Positions 5,705-12,276 of a stretch of DNA of 15,046 nucleotides are shown one piece after another; position 1 is the first letter of the stretch, and every line of letters starts with the position of its first letter. Made by a program: the position numbers and the translations under genes. This DNA comes from DSUN01 sp035527715 (lineage in GTDB: Bacteria > Planctomycetota > PUPC01 > DSUN01), in contig DATKZY010000210.1 in NCBI GenBank assembly GCA_035527715.1, positions 1 to 15,046 of the forward strand, written 5' to 3'. The notes under the pieces are model-generated. The model had not been told where the DNA came from. It was given only the letters and a program-made list of their open reading frames with translations, and ran no database searches.

Positions 5705-8293
5705 TCAGCGCCCCTGGAAGTGGGCGATGAGGCGGGCGATGTCCTCGGGGGTGGCCTTGGCGAAGGGGTCGCGCTTCGGCTTGGCTTCCTGCGGCGGCTT
5801 CGCTTCCTTCGGGGGCCTCGGCGGGCCGGGACGGGCCGGAGCCGTCCTCTCCTGTCGCTTCGCGCGGTCGGGCTCGGGCCGGGGCTTGCGCCGCGGCGGC
5901 GGCAGGGCATCCCTCATGCTCAGGGCGATGCGCCGCCGCTCCAGGTCCACCGACAGCACCTTCACGCGCACCACGCGGCCCACGCCGACCACCTGGTTCG
6001 GGTCCTTCACGTAGCCGCGGGCCAGGTGGGAGACGTGCACCAGGCCGTCCTCGGCCAGCCCGATGTCCACGAAGGCCCCGAAGGCCGTGACGTTGGTCAC
6101 CCTGCCCTCGAGGAGCATGCCAGGCTTGAGGTCCTCGAGGGAGTTGACGCCGCCGTGGCACTCGGCGGCGCGATAGGCGCCGCGCGGGTCGCGGCCCGGG
6201 TGGAGGAGCTCGCGGCGGATGTGGCCAAGGGTCGGCTCCGCCGCGTCGGCGCTCTCGTAGCGCGCGAAGTCCACCGCCTCGAGGGCCTGGCTGTTGCCCA
6301 GCAGGGCGGCGACGTCGCAGCCCGCGTCGGCGGCGATGCGGGCGACCAGCTCGTAGCGCTCGGGGTGGATCGCCGTGGCGTCGAGCGGCTGCTCGCCGCC
6401 CGGGACGCGCAGGAAGCCGGCAGCCTGCTCGAACTGCCGGTCGGTGAAGCGGGGGACCTCCTTGAGCTGCGCTCGGGAGCGGAAGGGGCCGTGCTCGGCG
6501 CGGTAGCGGACGATCTCGCGGGCGGCCGCGTGGCCGACGCCTGCCACGTGGGCCAGCAGCGCCGCGGGCGCGCGGTTCAGGTCCACCCCCACCAGGCTCA
6601 CGCAGTTCTCCACGACGTCGCGCAGGCTCTCGTGCAGCGCGTGCTGATTGACGTCGTGCTGGTACTGCCCGACGCCGATGGCCTTCGGGTCGCCCTGCGC
6701 CAGCTCGACGAGCGGGTCCTGGAAGCGACGGGCGATGCTGATGGCGGCCCGCACGGGCGGCTCGAGGTCGGGGAACTCGTCGCGGGCGGCCCGAGAGGTC
6801 GCGTAGCTCGTGGCCCCGGCCTCGCTCACCAGGGCGCGCAGGGCGCGGCGGCCCGGCATCTCCTTGAGGACGCCTCGGACCAGGCAATCGGCCTCGCGCG
6901 ACGCCGCGCCGTTCCCAATGGCCACGGCCGCGACCTGATGCTTCTCGATGAGGGAGCGAAGGATGTCGCGCGCCTCCTCGACCTTGGGCTCGGGCGGGGC
7001 ATCGGCCTGGGGCCCGGGCTGCTGGCCTTCGGCCTTGGCCTCGGGGGGCGCCTCGACCTTGGGCTCGGGCGGGGCCTCGGCCTGGGGCTCGGGCTGCTGG
7101 CCTTCGGCCTTGGCCTGGGGCGGCGCCTCGACCGTGGCCTCAGGGGGTGCCTCGACCGTGGCCTCGGGCGGCGCTTCGGCCTTGGCCTCGGGCGCCGTCT
7201 GGGCGCGGCCTGGCGCGGCGGGCCGGCGGGGCGGCTTGTGGGTGATGGTGGCGTGGTCGAGGAGCCTGCCCTGCTCGTCCACGACGGCGAGCGTGCAGCC
7301 GCCGCGAAGGGTGGGGTGGACGCCGAGGGTGCGGAGCGGCCCGGCAGGCGGCTGGAGGAGGAGGCTGCGGAGGTTTCGGGCGAAGACGTGGATGGCCCCG
7401 GCGTCGGCGCGCCGCTTCAGCTCGGCGCGGAACTCGGCCTCGAGCGCGGGCGCGAGCAGGCGGTCGTAGGCGTCGGCGATGGCCGTCTCCACGATGGTGG
7501 CGGCGGGCGTCTCGGGGGCCGTCACGCGGCCCTCGCGCAGGAGTTGCAGGGCTTGCTGGCGGTCGGCCTCCACGCTCACCCGCAGCCAGCCCTCCTTCTC
7601 GCCGCGGCGGACCGCCAGCACGCGGTGGGGCGGGATCCGCGTCACCGGCTCCGAGAAGTCGTAGTACATCTCGTACTTGCTGGGCCGGTTGCCCCGGCCC
7701 TCGGCCACCCGGGCACGCACGGCCCCGGTGTCGACGAAGAGCTGGTAGAGGCGGTTCCGCACCGCCGGGTCGTCGGCCACGGCCTCGGCGATGATCTGGC
7801 TCGCGCCCTCGAGCGCCGCGGCGGCGTCGGGGACCCCCTGGTCCGGGCGGAGGTAGGGCGTGGCCATCTCCTCCAGGGGCGGGGCGCCCGGCGTCTGGGC
7901 CAGGATGGCCTGGGCCAGGGGCTCGAGGCCCCGCTCGCGGGCCAGGGCGCCGCGGGTGCGGCGCTTGCCCCGATGGCGCTGGAGGACCTCCTCGAGCGCC
8001 GGGAGGCTCGAGCAGGCGGCGACTTCGTCGCGGACCGCCTCGGTGAGCGCGTCGTGGGTCTCCAGCTCCCGGAGCACGCGTGCCCGGCGGCGGTCGAGGC
8101 TCTGGAGGCGGCGGAGCGTGGTGGCCAGGGCCCAAAGCTCCTCCTCGCGGAGGCCGCCGATGCGCTCGCGGCGGCAGCGCGCGAGGAACGGCACGGTCGC
8201 GCCCTCGGCCAGCAGGGCCGCCGCGCCCTCCACCGAGGCAAGCGGCAGGTCCAGCTCGGCCCCAAGCCGTTCCAGCCACGAACGCTCGATCAT
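5705..8293 (-). CDS. tex: Tex-family S1 RNA-binding protein with repeat insertion
   Basis: An 862-residue Tex (YhgF) homologue, a cytosolic nucleic-acid-binding factor linked to transcription and RNA metabolism. Domain order is canonical: N-terminal helical region (GATVPFLARCRRERIGG at 31-47; KRRTRGALARERGLEPLA about 110-127), YqgF-like RNase H fold (about 322-500; IGNGAASREAD and SEAGATSYATS conserved), IGVGQYQHDV (539-548), helix-hairpin-helix (about 560-630, VGVDLNRAPAALLAHVAGVG), S1 domain (about 722-795, GMLLEGRVTNVTAFGAFVDIG), then a Pro/Lys/Arg-rich tail. Two oddities: the first YqgF strand reads GVHPTLRGGC instead of the usual GLDPGFRTGC, so Asp is His326; and a Pro/Ala/Glu repeat of about 75 residues (about 366-440) interrupts the YqgF domain. 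AAGGAGG at 8305-8311 precedes the ATG, and a consensus promoter lies upstream. The frame is open throughout, so it is not a pseudogene by sequence. Confidence 0.95.
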   Translation of the reverse strand: MIERSWLERLGAELDLPLASVEGAAALLAEGATVPFLARCRRERIGGLREEELWALATTLRRLQSLDRRRARVLRELETHDALTEAVRDEVAACSSLPALEEVLQRHRGKRRTRGALARERGLEPLAQAILAQTPGAPPLEEMATPYLRPDQGVPDAAAALEGASQIIAEAVADDPAVRNRLYQLFVDTGAVRARVAEGRGNRPSKYEMYYDFSEPVTRIPPHRVLAVRRGEKEGWLRVSVEADRQQALQLLREGRVTAPETPAATIVETAIADAYDRLLAPALEAEFRAELKRRADAGAIHVFARNLRSLLLQPPAGPLRTLGVHPTLRGGCTLAVVDEQGRLLDHATITHKPPRRPAAPGRAQTAPEAKAEAPPEATVEAPPEATVEAPPQAKAEGQQPEPQAEAPPEPKVEAPPEAKAEGQQPGPQADAPPEPKVEEARDILRSLIEKHQVAAVAIGNGAASREADCLVRGVLKEMPGRRALRALVSEAGATSYATSRAARDEFPDLEPPVRAAISIARRFQDPLVELAQGDPKAIGVGQYQHDVNQHALHESLRDVVENCVSLVGVDLNRAPAALLAHVAGVGHAAAREIVRYRAEHGPFRSRAQLKEVPRFTDRQFEQAAGFLRVPGGEQPLDATAIHPERYELVARIAADAGCDVAALLGNSQALEAVDFARYESADAAEPTLGHIRRELLHPGRDPRGAYRAAECHGGVNSLEDLKPGMLLEGRVTNVTAFGAFVDIGLAEDGLVHVSHLARGYVKDPNQVVGVGRVVRVKVLSVDLERRRIALSMRDALPPPRRKPRPEPDRAKRQERTAPARPGPPRPPKEAKPPQEAKPKRDPFAKATPEDIARLIAHFQGR
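6976..7197 (-). repeat. In-frame tandem repeats inside tex
   Basis: Two copies of a 75-bp unit (6976-7050 and 7051-7125) are followed by shorter units of 24 bp (7126-7149, 7150-7173) and a degenerate 23-24 bp unit to 7197. All lengths except the last edge are multiples of three, so the frame is kept. The encoded protein repeats are EAPPEATV-like octamers and a 25-residue unit containing PPEAKAEGQQP and PQA.APPEPKV. The two 75-bp copies differ at only a few bases, which indicates recent duplication. Confidence 0.9.
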
Positions 8294-8346
8294 GGCGCCA
8301 CGCGCCTCCTTGCCTGCAAGTCCGCAACACGCCCGGAACGCGAAGT

Positions 8347-8375
8347 ATTATAGGCTTCGCCTGCCGCAGTGTCAA
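8347..8375 (-). promoter_or_regulatory. Full-consensus sigma-70 promoter for tex
   Basis: On the minus strand, TTGACA (8375-8370) and TATAAT (8352-8347) are separated by 17 bp, the exact textbook arrangement. Transcription would start near 8340, leaving a leader of about 47 nt before the tex ATG at 8293. In so GC-rich a background a chance match is unlikely. Confidence 0.88.
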
Positions 8376-8390
8376 AGGCCGGCCCCGCAA

Positions 8391-8574
8391 GGAGTCTGGC
8401 TCCAATTCCCGGGCATTCTCTCCGGCCGCGCACTCGTGCTCGTCGTCGTCCTCGTCGTCGTCGTCGAGACCGATGGCTTTGCCGCTCATCAAGGGACTCG
8501 ACGACGAGGACGACGACGACCACGACGACGATACAAGACCCGGAGCGAGAACCCCGGATCCCGGGCCAGACTCC
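8391..8574. repeat. Large imperfect palindrome with GTC/GAC triplets
   Basis: An inverted repeat of 184 bp. The outer arms are a perfect 10 bp, GGAGTCTGGC (8391-8400) and GCCAGACTCC (8565-8574). The inner arms are a perfect 21 bp made of GTC triplets (8440-8460) and GAC triplets (8499-8519). The sequence between them is partly matched, including CCGG at 8422-8425 and 8540-8543. The right arm has six more bases than the left, as expected from triplet slippage. The central loop (8461-8498) is not symmetric. Frames across it give poly-Val, poly-Ser or poly-Asp and do not look coding. This is most of the 381 bp between the tex and URO-D start codons; the rest is the two promoters and leaders. Confidence 0.8.
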
Positions 8575-8589
8575 CCGAAGGGGGCGTGC

Positions 8590-8617
8590 TTGCATCGGCC
8601 TGGCCCCGCGCTATGAT
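8590..8617 (+). promoter_or_regulatory. Sigma-70-type promoter for the URO-D-family gene
   Basis: TTGCAT (8590-8595) and TATGAT (8612-8617) are 16 bp apart. The predicted start near 8624 gives a leader of about 50 nt with GGAGAGGAG (8661-8669) before the ATG at 8675. It mirrors the tex promoter: each -35 box is 15 bp from the edge of the palindrome at 8391-8574. Confidence 0.7.
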
Positions 8618-8674
8618 GGGCGCGGCGCATCCGCCGGAGGGGGCAGGGTCGAGGACGATTGGAGAGGAGCGAGT

Positions 8675-9745
8675 ATGGCGAGCGACTGGGCGGACTTCGT
8701 GGCGACGGCCGAGCATCGGCGGCCGAGCCGCATCCTCTACCACGCGGGGTTCACCGACGACCTGCGGCGGCGGGTCGTCGAGCACATCGGCACGGAGGAC
8801 ATCGGCGGGCACTACGGCTTCTACCGGTCCGCGGGCCTCAGCCTCCGGCGCCCCGAGGGCACGGGGCCGCCCGACTACTCGCGCTACTGGGCGGGCGAGG
8901 AGCTTCCCGAGGGCACGACCTTCGACGGCCACGGCGTGGCCATGGCGCCGGCCGGCTTCTACCACTTCTGGGGCTACATCTCGCCGCTGCGCAACGTGGG
9001 GAGCCTCAAGGACATCGAGGACTATCCCCTCGACGACGTGGGCGCCTGGGGCACCGAGCACCTCGCGGGCGAGGTGGCCGCCGCCCACGCCGCGGGCAAG
9101 GTGGCCGTCGGATGGGTCGGCCACATGTACGAATCGGCCTGGCAGATCCGCGGCTACGAGCAGTTCCTCCTCGACACCATCGAGCGCCCGGCCTGGGCCG
9201 AGTGCCTGCTCGAGCGCCTCTTCCAGCAGAACCTGATTCGCGCCGTGGCCTTCGCCAAGGCGGGCGCGGACATGATTACCACGGGCGACGACGTGGCGAG
9301 CCAGAAGGCTCTCATCTTCTCGCCCGACGTGTGGCGGCGCCTCATCCATTCCCGATGGGCAAAGGTCTGGCGGGCCATCAAGGAGATTCGCCCGCAGGCG
9401 AGAATCTGGTACCACAGCGACGGCAATATCGCGGCGATCGTGCCCGAGCTGGTCGAGGCCGGGCTCGACATCCTGAACCCCCTCCAGCCCGAATGCCTCG
9501 ACCTGGATGCGGTCCACAAGCGCTTCGGGCGCCGCCTCACCTTCGACGGCTGCATTGGCACGCAGAGCACCATGCCCTGGGGCAGCCCGGCCGACGTGCG
9601 GGCGCGCGTGAAGCACTGCATCGGGAAGTACGGCCGCAAGGGGGGCCTGATCCTCTCGCCGACCCACGTCCTCGAGCCCGAGGTCCCCCTCGCCAACATC
9701 GACGCCCTGTGCGCCGCCTGCCGCGAGTTCGGGACGCTTGCCTGA
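8675..9745 (+). CDS. URO-D family protein (methyltransferase-like)
   Basis: A 356-residue protein of the uroporphyrinogen decarboxylase superfamily, the fold shared by HemE and by corrinoid methyltransferases such as MtaA. Seen: AFAKAGADMITTGDDVASQ (residues 192-210), IWYHSDGNIAAIVPELVEAGLDILNPLQPECLD (244-276), FDGCIGTQSTMPWGSPADV (290-308) and a late GGLILSPTHVLEPEVPLANI (323-342), all in family order. The usual HSCG of MtaA-type zinc proteins is HSDG here (Asp249), so that Cys ligand is absent. The N-terminus lacks the Arg-rich substrate pattern of true HemE, so heme synthesis is unlikely. GGAGAGGAG just upstream supports the ATG at 8675 over the longer open frame, which runs back through the palindrome. 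PVC bacteria carry many such paralogues beside sugar-metabolism genes; the substrate is unknown. It heads a run of six plus-strand genes. Confidence 0.9.
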   Translation: MASDWADFVATAEHRRPSRILYHAGFTDDLRRRVVEHIGTEDIGGHYGFYRSAGLSLRRPEGTGPPDYSRYWAGEELPEGTTFDGHGVAMAPAGFYHFWGYISPLRNVGSLKDIEDYPLDDVGAWGTEHLAGEVAAAHAAGKVAVGWVGHMYESAWQIRGYEQFLLDTIERPAWAECLLERLFQQNLIRAVAFAKAGADMITTGDDVASQKALIFSPDVWRRLIHSRWAKVWRAIKEIRPQARIWYHSDGNIAAIVPELVEAGLDILNPLQPECLDLDAVHKRFGRRLTFDGCIGTQSTMPWGSPADVRARVKHCIGKYGRKGGLILSPTHVLEPEVPLANIDALCAACREFGTLA

Positions 9746-9765
9746 TCGCCGGCACGTCGAAACAT

Positions 9766-9794
9766 TTGCAAAACGGCCCATGTGTCGGTAGACT
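9766..9794 (+). promoter_or_regulatory. Probable promoter for the TIM-barrel gene pair
   Basis: TTGCAA (9766-9771) and TAGACT (9789-9794) are 17 bp apart in the 92 bp gap after the URO-D gene. The start would be near 9801 and the leader about 37 nt. An 8-bp direct repeat, GACTCGTG twice (9791-9806), covers the predicted start point. The -10 box matches consensus at four of six positions, so this is weaker than the other promoters here. Confidence 0.5.
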
Positions 9795-9837
9795 CGTGGA
9801 CTCGTGGTGTCTGCTCCGTCCCTCTCAGGAGAAGGTG

Positions 9838-10593
9838 ATGGCGAAGATTCCGGTCGGGTTGCAGCTCTACTCGGTGCGCGAGGACTGTGCGAAGGATCTG
9901 CCGGGCGTGGTCGCTCAGGTGGCGAAGATGGGCTACGTGGGCGTGGAGTTCGCAGGCTACCACGGGCGGTCGGCCGACGAGCTGAACACGATGCTCGATG
10001 ACAACGGCCTCGTGTGCTGCGGGACCCACACGGGCATCCAGACCGTGCAGGACGACGAGCTCCAGGCCACGATCGAGTTCGCCCTCACCCTCGGCAACCC
10101 CTACCTCATCGTGCCGGGGCTGCCCGAGCCGTGGCGCAACTCGCGCGACGCCTGGCTGCGCACCGCCGAGTTCTTCAACCAGCTCTCCGACAAGCTCGCC
10201 CCCCACAAGCTCCTGTGCGGCTACCACAACCACCACATCGAGTTCACGGAGCTCGACGGCGAGCTGCCCTGGGACACCTTTTTCGGCAACACGAACTGCG
10301 ACGTGGTGATGCAGTTCGACACGGGCAACGCCCTGCACGGCGGGGCGCGGCCCGAGCCGTTCATCAAGAAGTACCCGGGCCGGGCCATCACGGTCCACGT
10401 CAAAGAGTTCTCCGCCACCAATCCCCAGGCCCTGGTGGGCGAGGGCGACGTGGCTTGGGCCGATTTCTTCGCCCTCTGTGAGAAGACGGGCGGGACCGAG
10501 TGGTACATCGTCGAGCAGGAGAGCTACGCCTATCCCCCGATGGAGTGCGTGGCCAAGTGCCTCGAGAACCTGCGGAAGATGGGGAAGGCCTAG
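9838..10593 (+). CDS. Cytosolic sugar isomerase/epimerase-like TIM barrel
   Basis: A 251-residue protein of the xylose-isomerase-like TIM-barrel superfamily (AP endonuclease 2 type fold, as in IolE and IolI), which acts on sugars or inositols using a divalent metal. Seen: IPVGLQLYSVRED at the first strand (4-16), VGVEFAGY with Glu37, CGTHTG (61-66), the metal-site motif GYHNHHIEF (128-136), QFDTGN with Asp161, VHVKE with His187 and IVEQE with Glu227. These are the usual metal and catalytic positions, so the protein should be active. No signal peptide is present. AGGAGAAGG precedes the ATG. The next gene is an exported paralogue, identical at roughly half of the aligned positions by eye. The exact substrate cannot be assigned. 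Confidence 0.92.
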   Translation: MAKIPVGLQLYSVREDCAKDLPGVVAQVAKMGYVGVEFAGYHGRSADELNTMLDDNGLVCCGTHTGIQTVQDDELQATIEFALTLGNPYLIVPGLPEPWRNSRDAWLRTAEFFNQLSDKLAPHKLLCGYHNHHIEFTELDGELPWDTFFGNTNCDVVMQFDTGNALHGGARPEPFIKKYPGRAITVHVKEFSATNPQALVGEGDVAWADFFALCEKTGGTEWYIVEQESYAYPPMECVAKCLENLRKMGKA

Positions 10594-10597
10594 CCCC

Positions 10598-10633
10598 GTC
10601 CCATTGGTCCCATACGTCCCATTGGTCTCATTG
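10598..10633. repeat. Four tandem 9-bp repeats
   Basis: Four head-to-tail nonamers fill the gap between the two TIM-barrel genes: GTCCCATTG, GTCCCATAC, GTCCCATTG and GTCTCATTG. They begin four bases after the stop codon and end four bases before the AAGGAG binding site of the next gene. Low complexity and exact periodicity indicate a microsatellite-like element rather than a regulatory site, although it could affect spacing or RNA structure. Confidence 0.85.
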
Positions 10634-10649
10634 CTCAAGGAGAAACGCA

Positions 10650-11480
10650 GTGGTCTCCCGGCGCGATTTCCTCGGGTTGGGCGCGGCGACGCTGGCGGCC
10701 GGCGGCCGGCTCCTCGGCGCGGAGGCCGAGGCGGCGAAGAAGATTCCCATCGGCCTCCAGCTCTACACCCTGCGGCGCGAGGCGGGCAAGGACCTGCCCG
10801 GCACCATCGCCGCCGTGGCCAAGGCCGGCTACAAGGCCGTCGAGTTCGCCGGCTACTACAACCGCAAGGCCGAGGAGCTCAAGAAGCTCCTCGACGACAA
10901 CGGCCTGAAGTGCTGCGGCACCCACACGGGCATGGGCACCCTGCTCGGCGACAACCTGAAGAAGACCGTCGAGTTCAACAAGGCCATCGGCAACCGGTAT
11001 CTCATGGTGCCCGGCGGCGTCGGCGGCAAGACGAAGGAGAGCTGGGTCGAGGCCGCCAAGCGCTTCACCGACATCGCCGAGAAGCTCAAGCCCGAGGGCA
11101 TGGTCACCGGCTACCACAACCACGCCCACGAGTTCAAGAAGTTCGGCCCCGACGACCCCGAGACGCCGTGGGACGTCCTCTTCAGCAACGCGGGCCAGGA
11201 CGTGGCGATGCAGCTCGACATCGGGAACGGGATGGGCGGCGGGTGCGACCCCGTGGCGACCCTCAAGAAGTTCCCGGGCCGGGCCATCACCCTCCACGTC
11301 AAGGGCTTCGGCGGCATCGTGGGCGAGGACAAGGCGCCCTGGCCCGAGATCTTCGCCCTCTGCGAAACCACCGGCAAGACCGAGTGGTACATCGTCGAGC
11401 AGGACGGCTCGGGCAAGTATTCGCCCCTCGACACCATTCAGCGGGTGATGGACAACCTGAAGAAGATGGGCAAGGTGTAA
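10650..11480 (+). CDS. Tat-exported sugar isomerase/epimerase-like paralogue
   Basis: A 276-residue protein: a twin-arginine leader (SRRDFLGLGAATLAAGG, residues 3-19) followed by a complete TIM barrel very like the preceding protein (IPIGLQLYTLRRE, VEFAGYYNR, CCGTHTGMGT, GYHNHAHEF, QLDIGN, PGRAITLHVKGF, EWYIVEQD, LKKMGKV). The conserved metal-site residues are kept, so the exported form is probably also catalytic. The start is GTG at 10650, chosen because AAGGAG (10637-10642) is 7 bases before it and because it places the RR motif at the correct distance from the N-terminus; the open frame continues upstream but overlaps the previous gene. Tat export fits a protein folded with its metal in the cytosol. 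A role on glycosides or sugar acids outside the cytoplasm is inference. Confidence 0.92.
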   Translation: MVSRRDFLGLGAATLAAGGRLLGAEAEAAKKIPIGLQLYTLRREAGKDLPGTIAAVAKAGYKAVEFAGYYNRKAEELKKLLDDNGLKCCGTHTGMGTLLGDNLKKTVEFNKAIGNRYLMVPGGVGGKTKESWVEAAKRFTDIAEKLKPEGMVTGYHNHAHEFKKFGPDDPETPWDVLFSNAGQDVAMQLDIGNGMGGGCDPVATLKKFPGRAITLHVKGFGGIVGEDKAPWPEIFALCETTGKTEWYIVEQDGSGKYSPLDTIQRVMDNLKKMGKV

Positions 11481-11489
11481 GAACAGCCC

Positions 11490-11564
11490 CAAGCTGCAAG
11501 CCGCAGGCCGCAAGCCTCGAAGGGATCGGGGTTCCGAAGCTTGTCGCTTGTGGCTTGCAGCTTG
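11490..11564. repeat. Long inverted repeat between TIM-barrel gene and nadD
   Basis: CAAGCTGCAAGCC (11490-11502) and GGCTTGCAGCTTG (11552-11564) are perfect 13-bp inverted arms. The sequence inside continues to match imperfectly for about 20 more bases on each side (for example CGCAAGCCTCG against a reversed CTTGTCGCTTG segment), so the whole can fold into one long stem. It begins 10 bases after the stop codon and ends 22 bases before nadD. It could end or weaken transcription, but there is no T-tract; it may equally be a mobile intergenic repeat built of AAGCTTGCAG words. Confidence 0.8.
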
Positions 11565-11586
11565 TCGCTTTCGGAGCACGTTGCTC

Positions 11587-12201
11587 GTGGTCCCCATCGG
11601 CCTTCTCGGCGGCTCGTTCAACCCGATCCATATCGGGCACCTGGTGGTGGCCGAGGAGGCGCGGGGGCGCCTGGGCCTCGAGCGCGTGCTCTTCGTGCCC
11701 GCCCGCGTGTCGCCCCACAAGCTCGGCAAGCCCCTCGCCCCCGCCGAAGACCGCCTGCGCATGGTTCAGCTCGCCATCGCCGACAACCCCGCCTTCGAGG
11801 CGAGCGACCTCGAGCTCCTGCGCCAGCCCCCGTCCTATTCCATCGAGACGGTGCTCCACCTCCGCAGCGTGGCGCGTGGCGCGTGGGACGTTCATTTCCT
11901 GATCGGCGCCGACACGCTGGCCGAGCTGCCGGCCTGGCACCGCATCGGCGAGCTGGCCGACCTGTGCAAGTTCGTTGTCTTCAGCCGCCCGGGCGAGTCG
12001 CTCGACGCGCTGGCGCCGCTCCGCGGCGTGCTGCGCGACGACCAGGTGGCAGCCATCGCCGCGCGGCGCATCGAGATCCCCCTCATCGGCGTCTCCTCCA
12101 CCGACGTCCGCCACCGCGTGCGCGAGGGAAGCTCGATCCGCTACCTCGTGCCCGAGGCCGTCCGCCGCTACATCCTCGACGAGGGGCTGTACCGGGAATG
12201 A
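11587..12201 (+). CDS. nadD: Nicotinate-nucleotide adenylyltransferase
   Basis: A 204-residue NadD, which joins nicotinate mononucleotide and ATP to give deamido-NAD in NAD synthesis, in the cytosol. The nucleotidyltransferase signature GGSFNPIHIGHL lies at residues 8-19, with the HxGH pair that binds the nucleotide phosphates, and the second signature VSSTDVR (the ISSTxIR motif) is near the C-terminus, followed by VPEAVRRYILDEGLY. RPGESLDAL and FLIGADTLAELPAW also match the family. GTG at 11587 was chosen as start because GGAG (11573-11576) is 10 bases upstream and the protein then begins directly at the first strand. TTG at 11581 is the alternative. Longer starts fall in the inverted repeat at 11490-11564. 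It is separated from its frequent partners obgE, rsfS and proBA and lies instead before mtlD. Confidence 0.95.
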   Translation: MVPIGLLGGSFNPIHIGHLVVAEEARGRLGLERVLFVPARVSPHKLGKPLAPAEDRLRMVQLAIADNPAFEASDLELLRQPPSYSIETVLHLRSVARGAWDVHFLIGADTLAELPAWHRIGELADLCKFVVFSRPGESLDALAPLRGVLRDDQVAAIAARRIEIPLIGVSSTDVRHRVREGSSIRYLVPEAVRRYILDEGLYRE

Positions 12202-12202
12202 G

Positions 12203-12273
12203 GGAACGCGGGGCAGAGACGCCCCGCCTACAATCGTGGAAGGAACGCGGGACGGGGACGTCCCGCCTACAAT
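12203..12273. repeat. Two tandem 39-bp palindromic repeats before mtlD
   Basis: Copy 1 (12203-12241) and copy 2 (from 12242) both have GGAAC, then a hairpin with 7-bp arms and a 6-base loop, then CTACAAT. Arms in copy 1 are GCGGGGC/GCCCCGC (12208-12227); in copy 2 they are GCGGGAC/GTCCCGC (12247-12266). The single difference in each arm is compensated by the other, so pairing is preserved. Copy 2 ends three bases before the mtlD ATG. Confidence 0.88.
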
Positions 12274-12276
12274 GCC

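Noticed and set aside
5687..5707. Hairpin at the HEAT/tex convergent junction
   Set aside because: TGAG and CTCA pair at the two stop codons but the stem is broken after four bases, and no T-tract follows.
5720..8353. Plus-strand open frame of 877 codons opposite tex
   Set aside because: High GC removes stop codons from the opposite strand. The tex frame has all Tex family motifs, a binding site and a consensus promoter, while this frame has none.
8290..8616. Small frames across the GTC/GAC palindrome giving poly-Val, poly-Ser or poly-Asp
   Set aside because: The residues simply reflect the triplet repeat, different frames give different homopolymers, and no ribosome binding site is placed correctly.
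8675..9745. True uroporphyrinogen decarboxylase (hemE)
   Set aside because: The N-terminal arginine motif of HemE is not present, and HSDG and the gene neighbourhood fit the MtaA-like relatives common in PVC genomes.
10598..10633. CRISPR-like array
   Set aside because: Repeats are 9 bp and directly joined without spacers, and no cas genes are present.
11548..11586. Upstream ATG/GTG-type starts for nadD
   Set aside because: They fall in or beside the arm of the inverted repeat, and NadD proteins begin directly at the strand that starts with the GTG at 11587.
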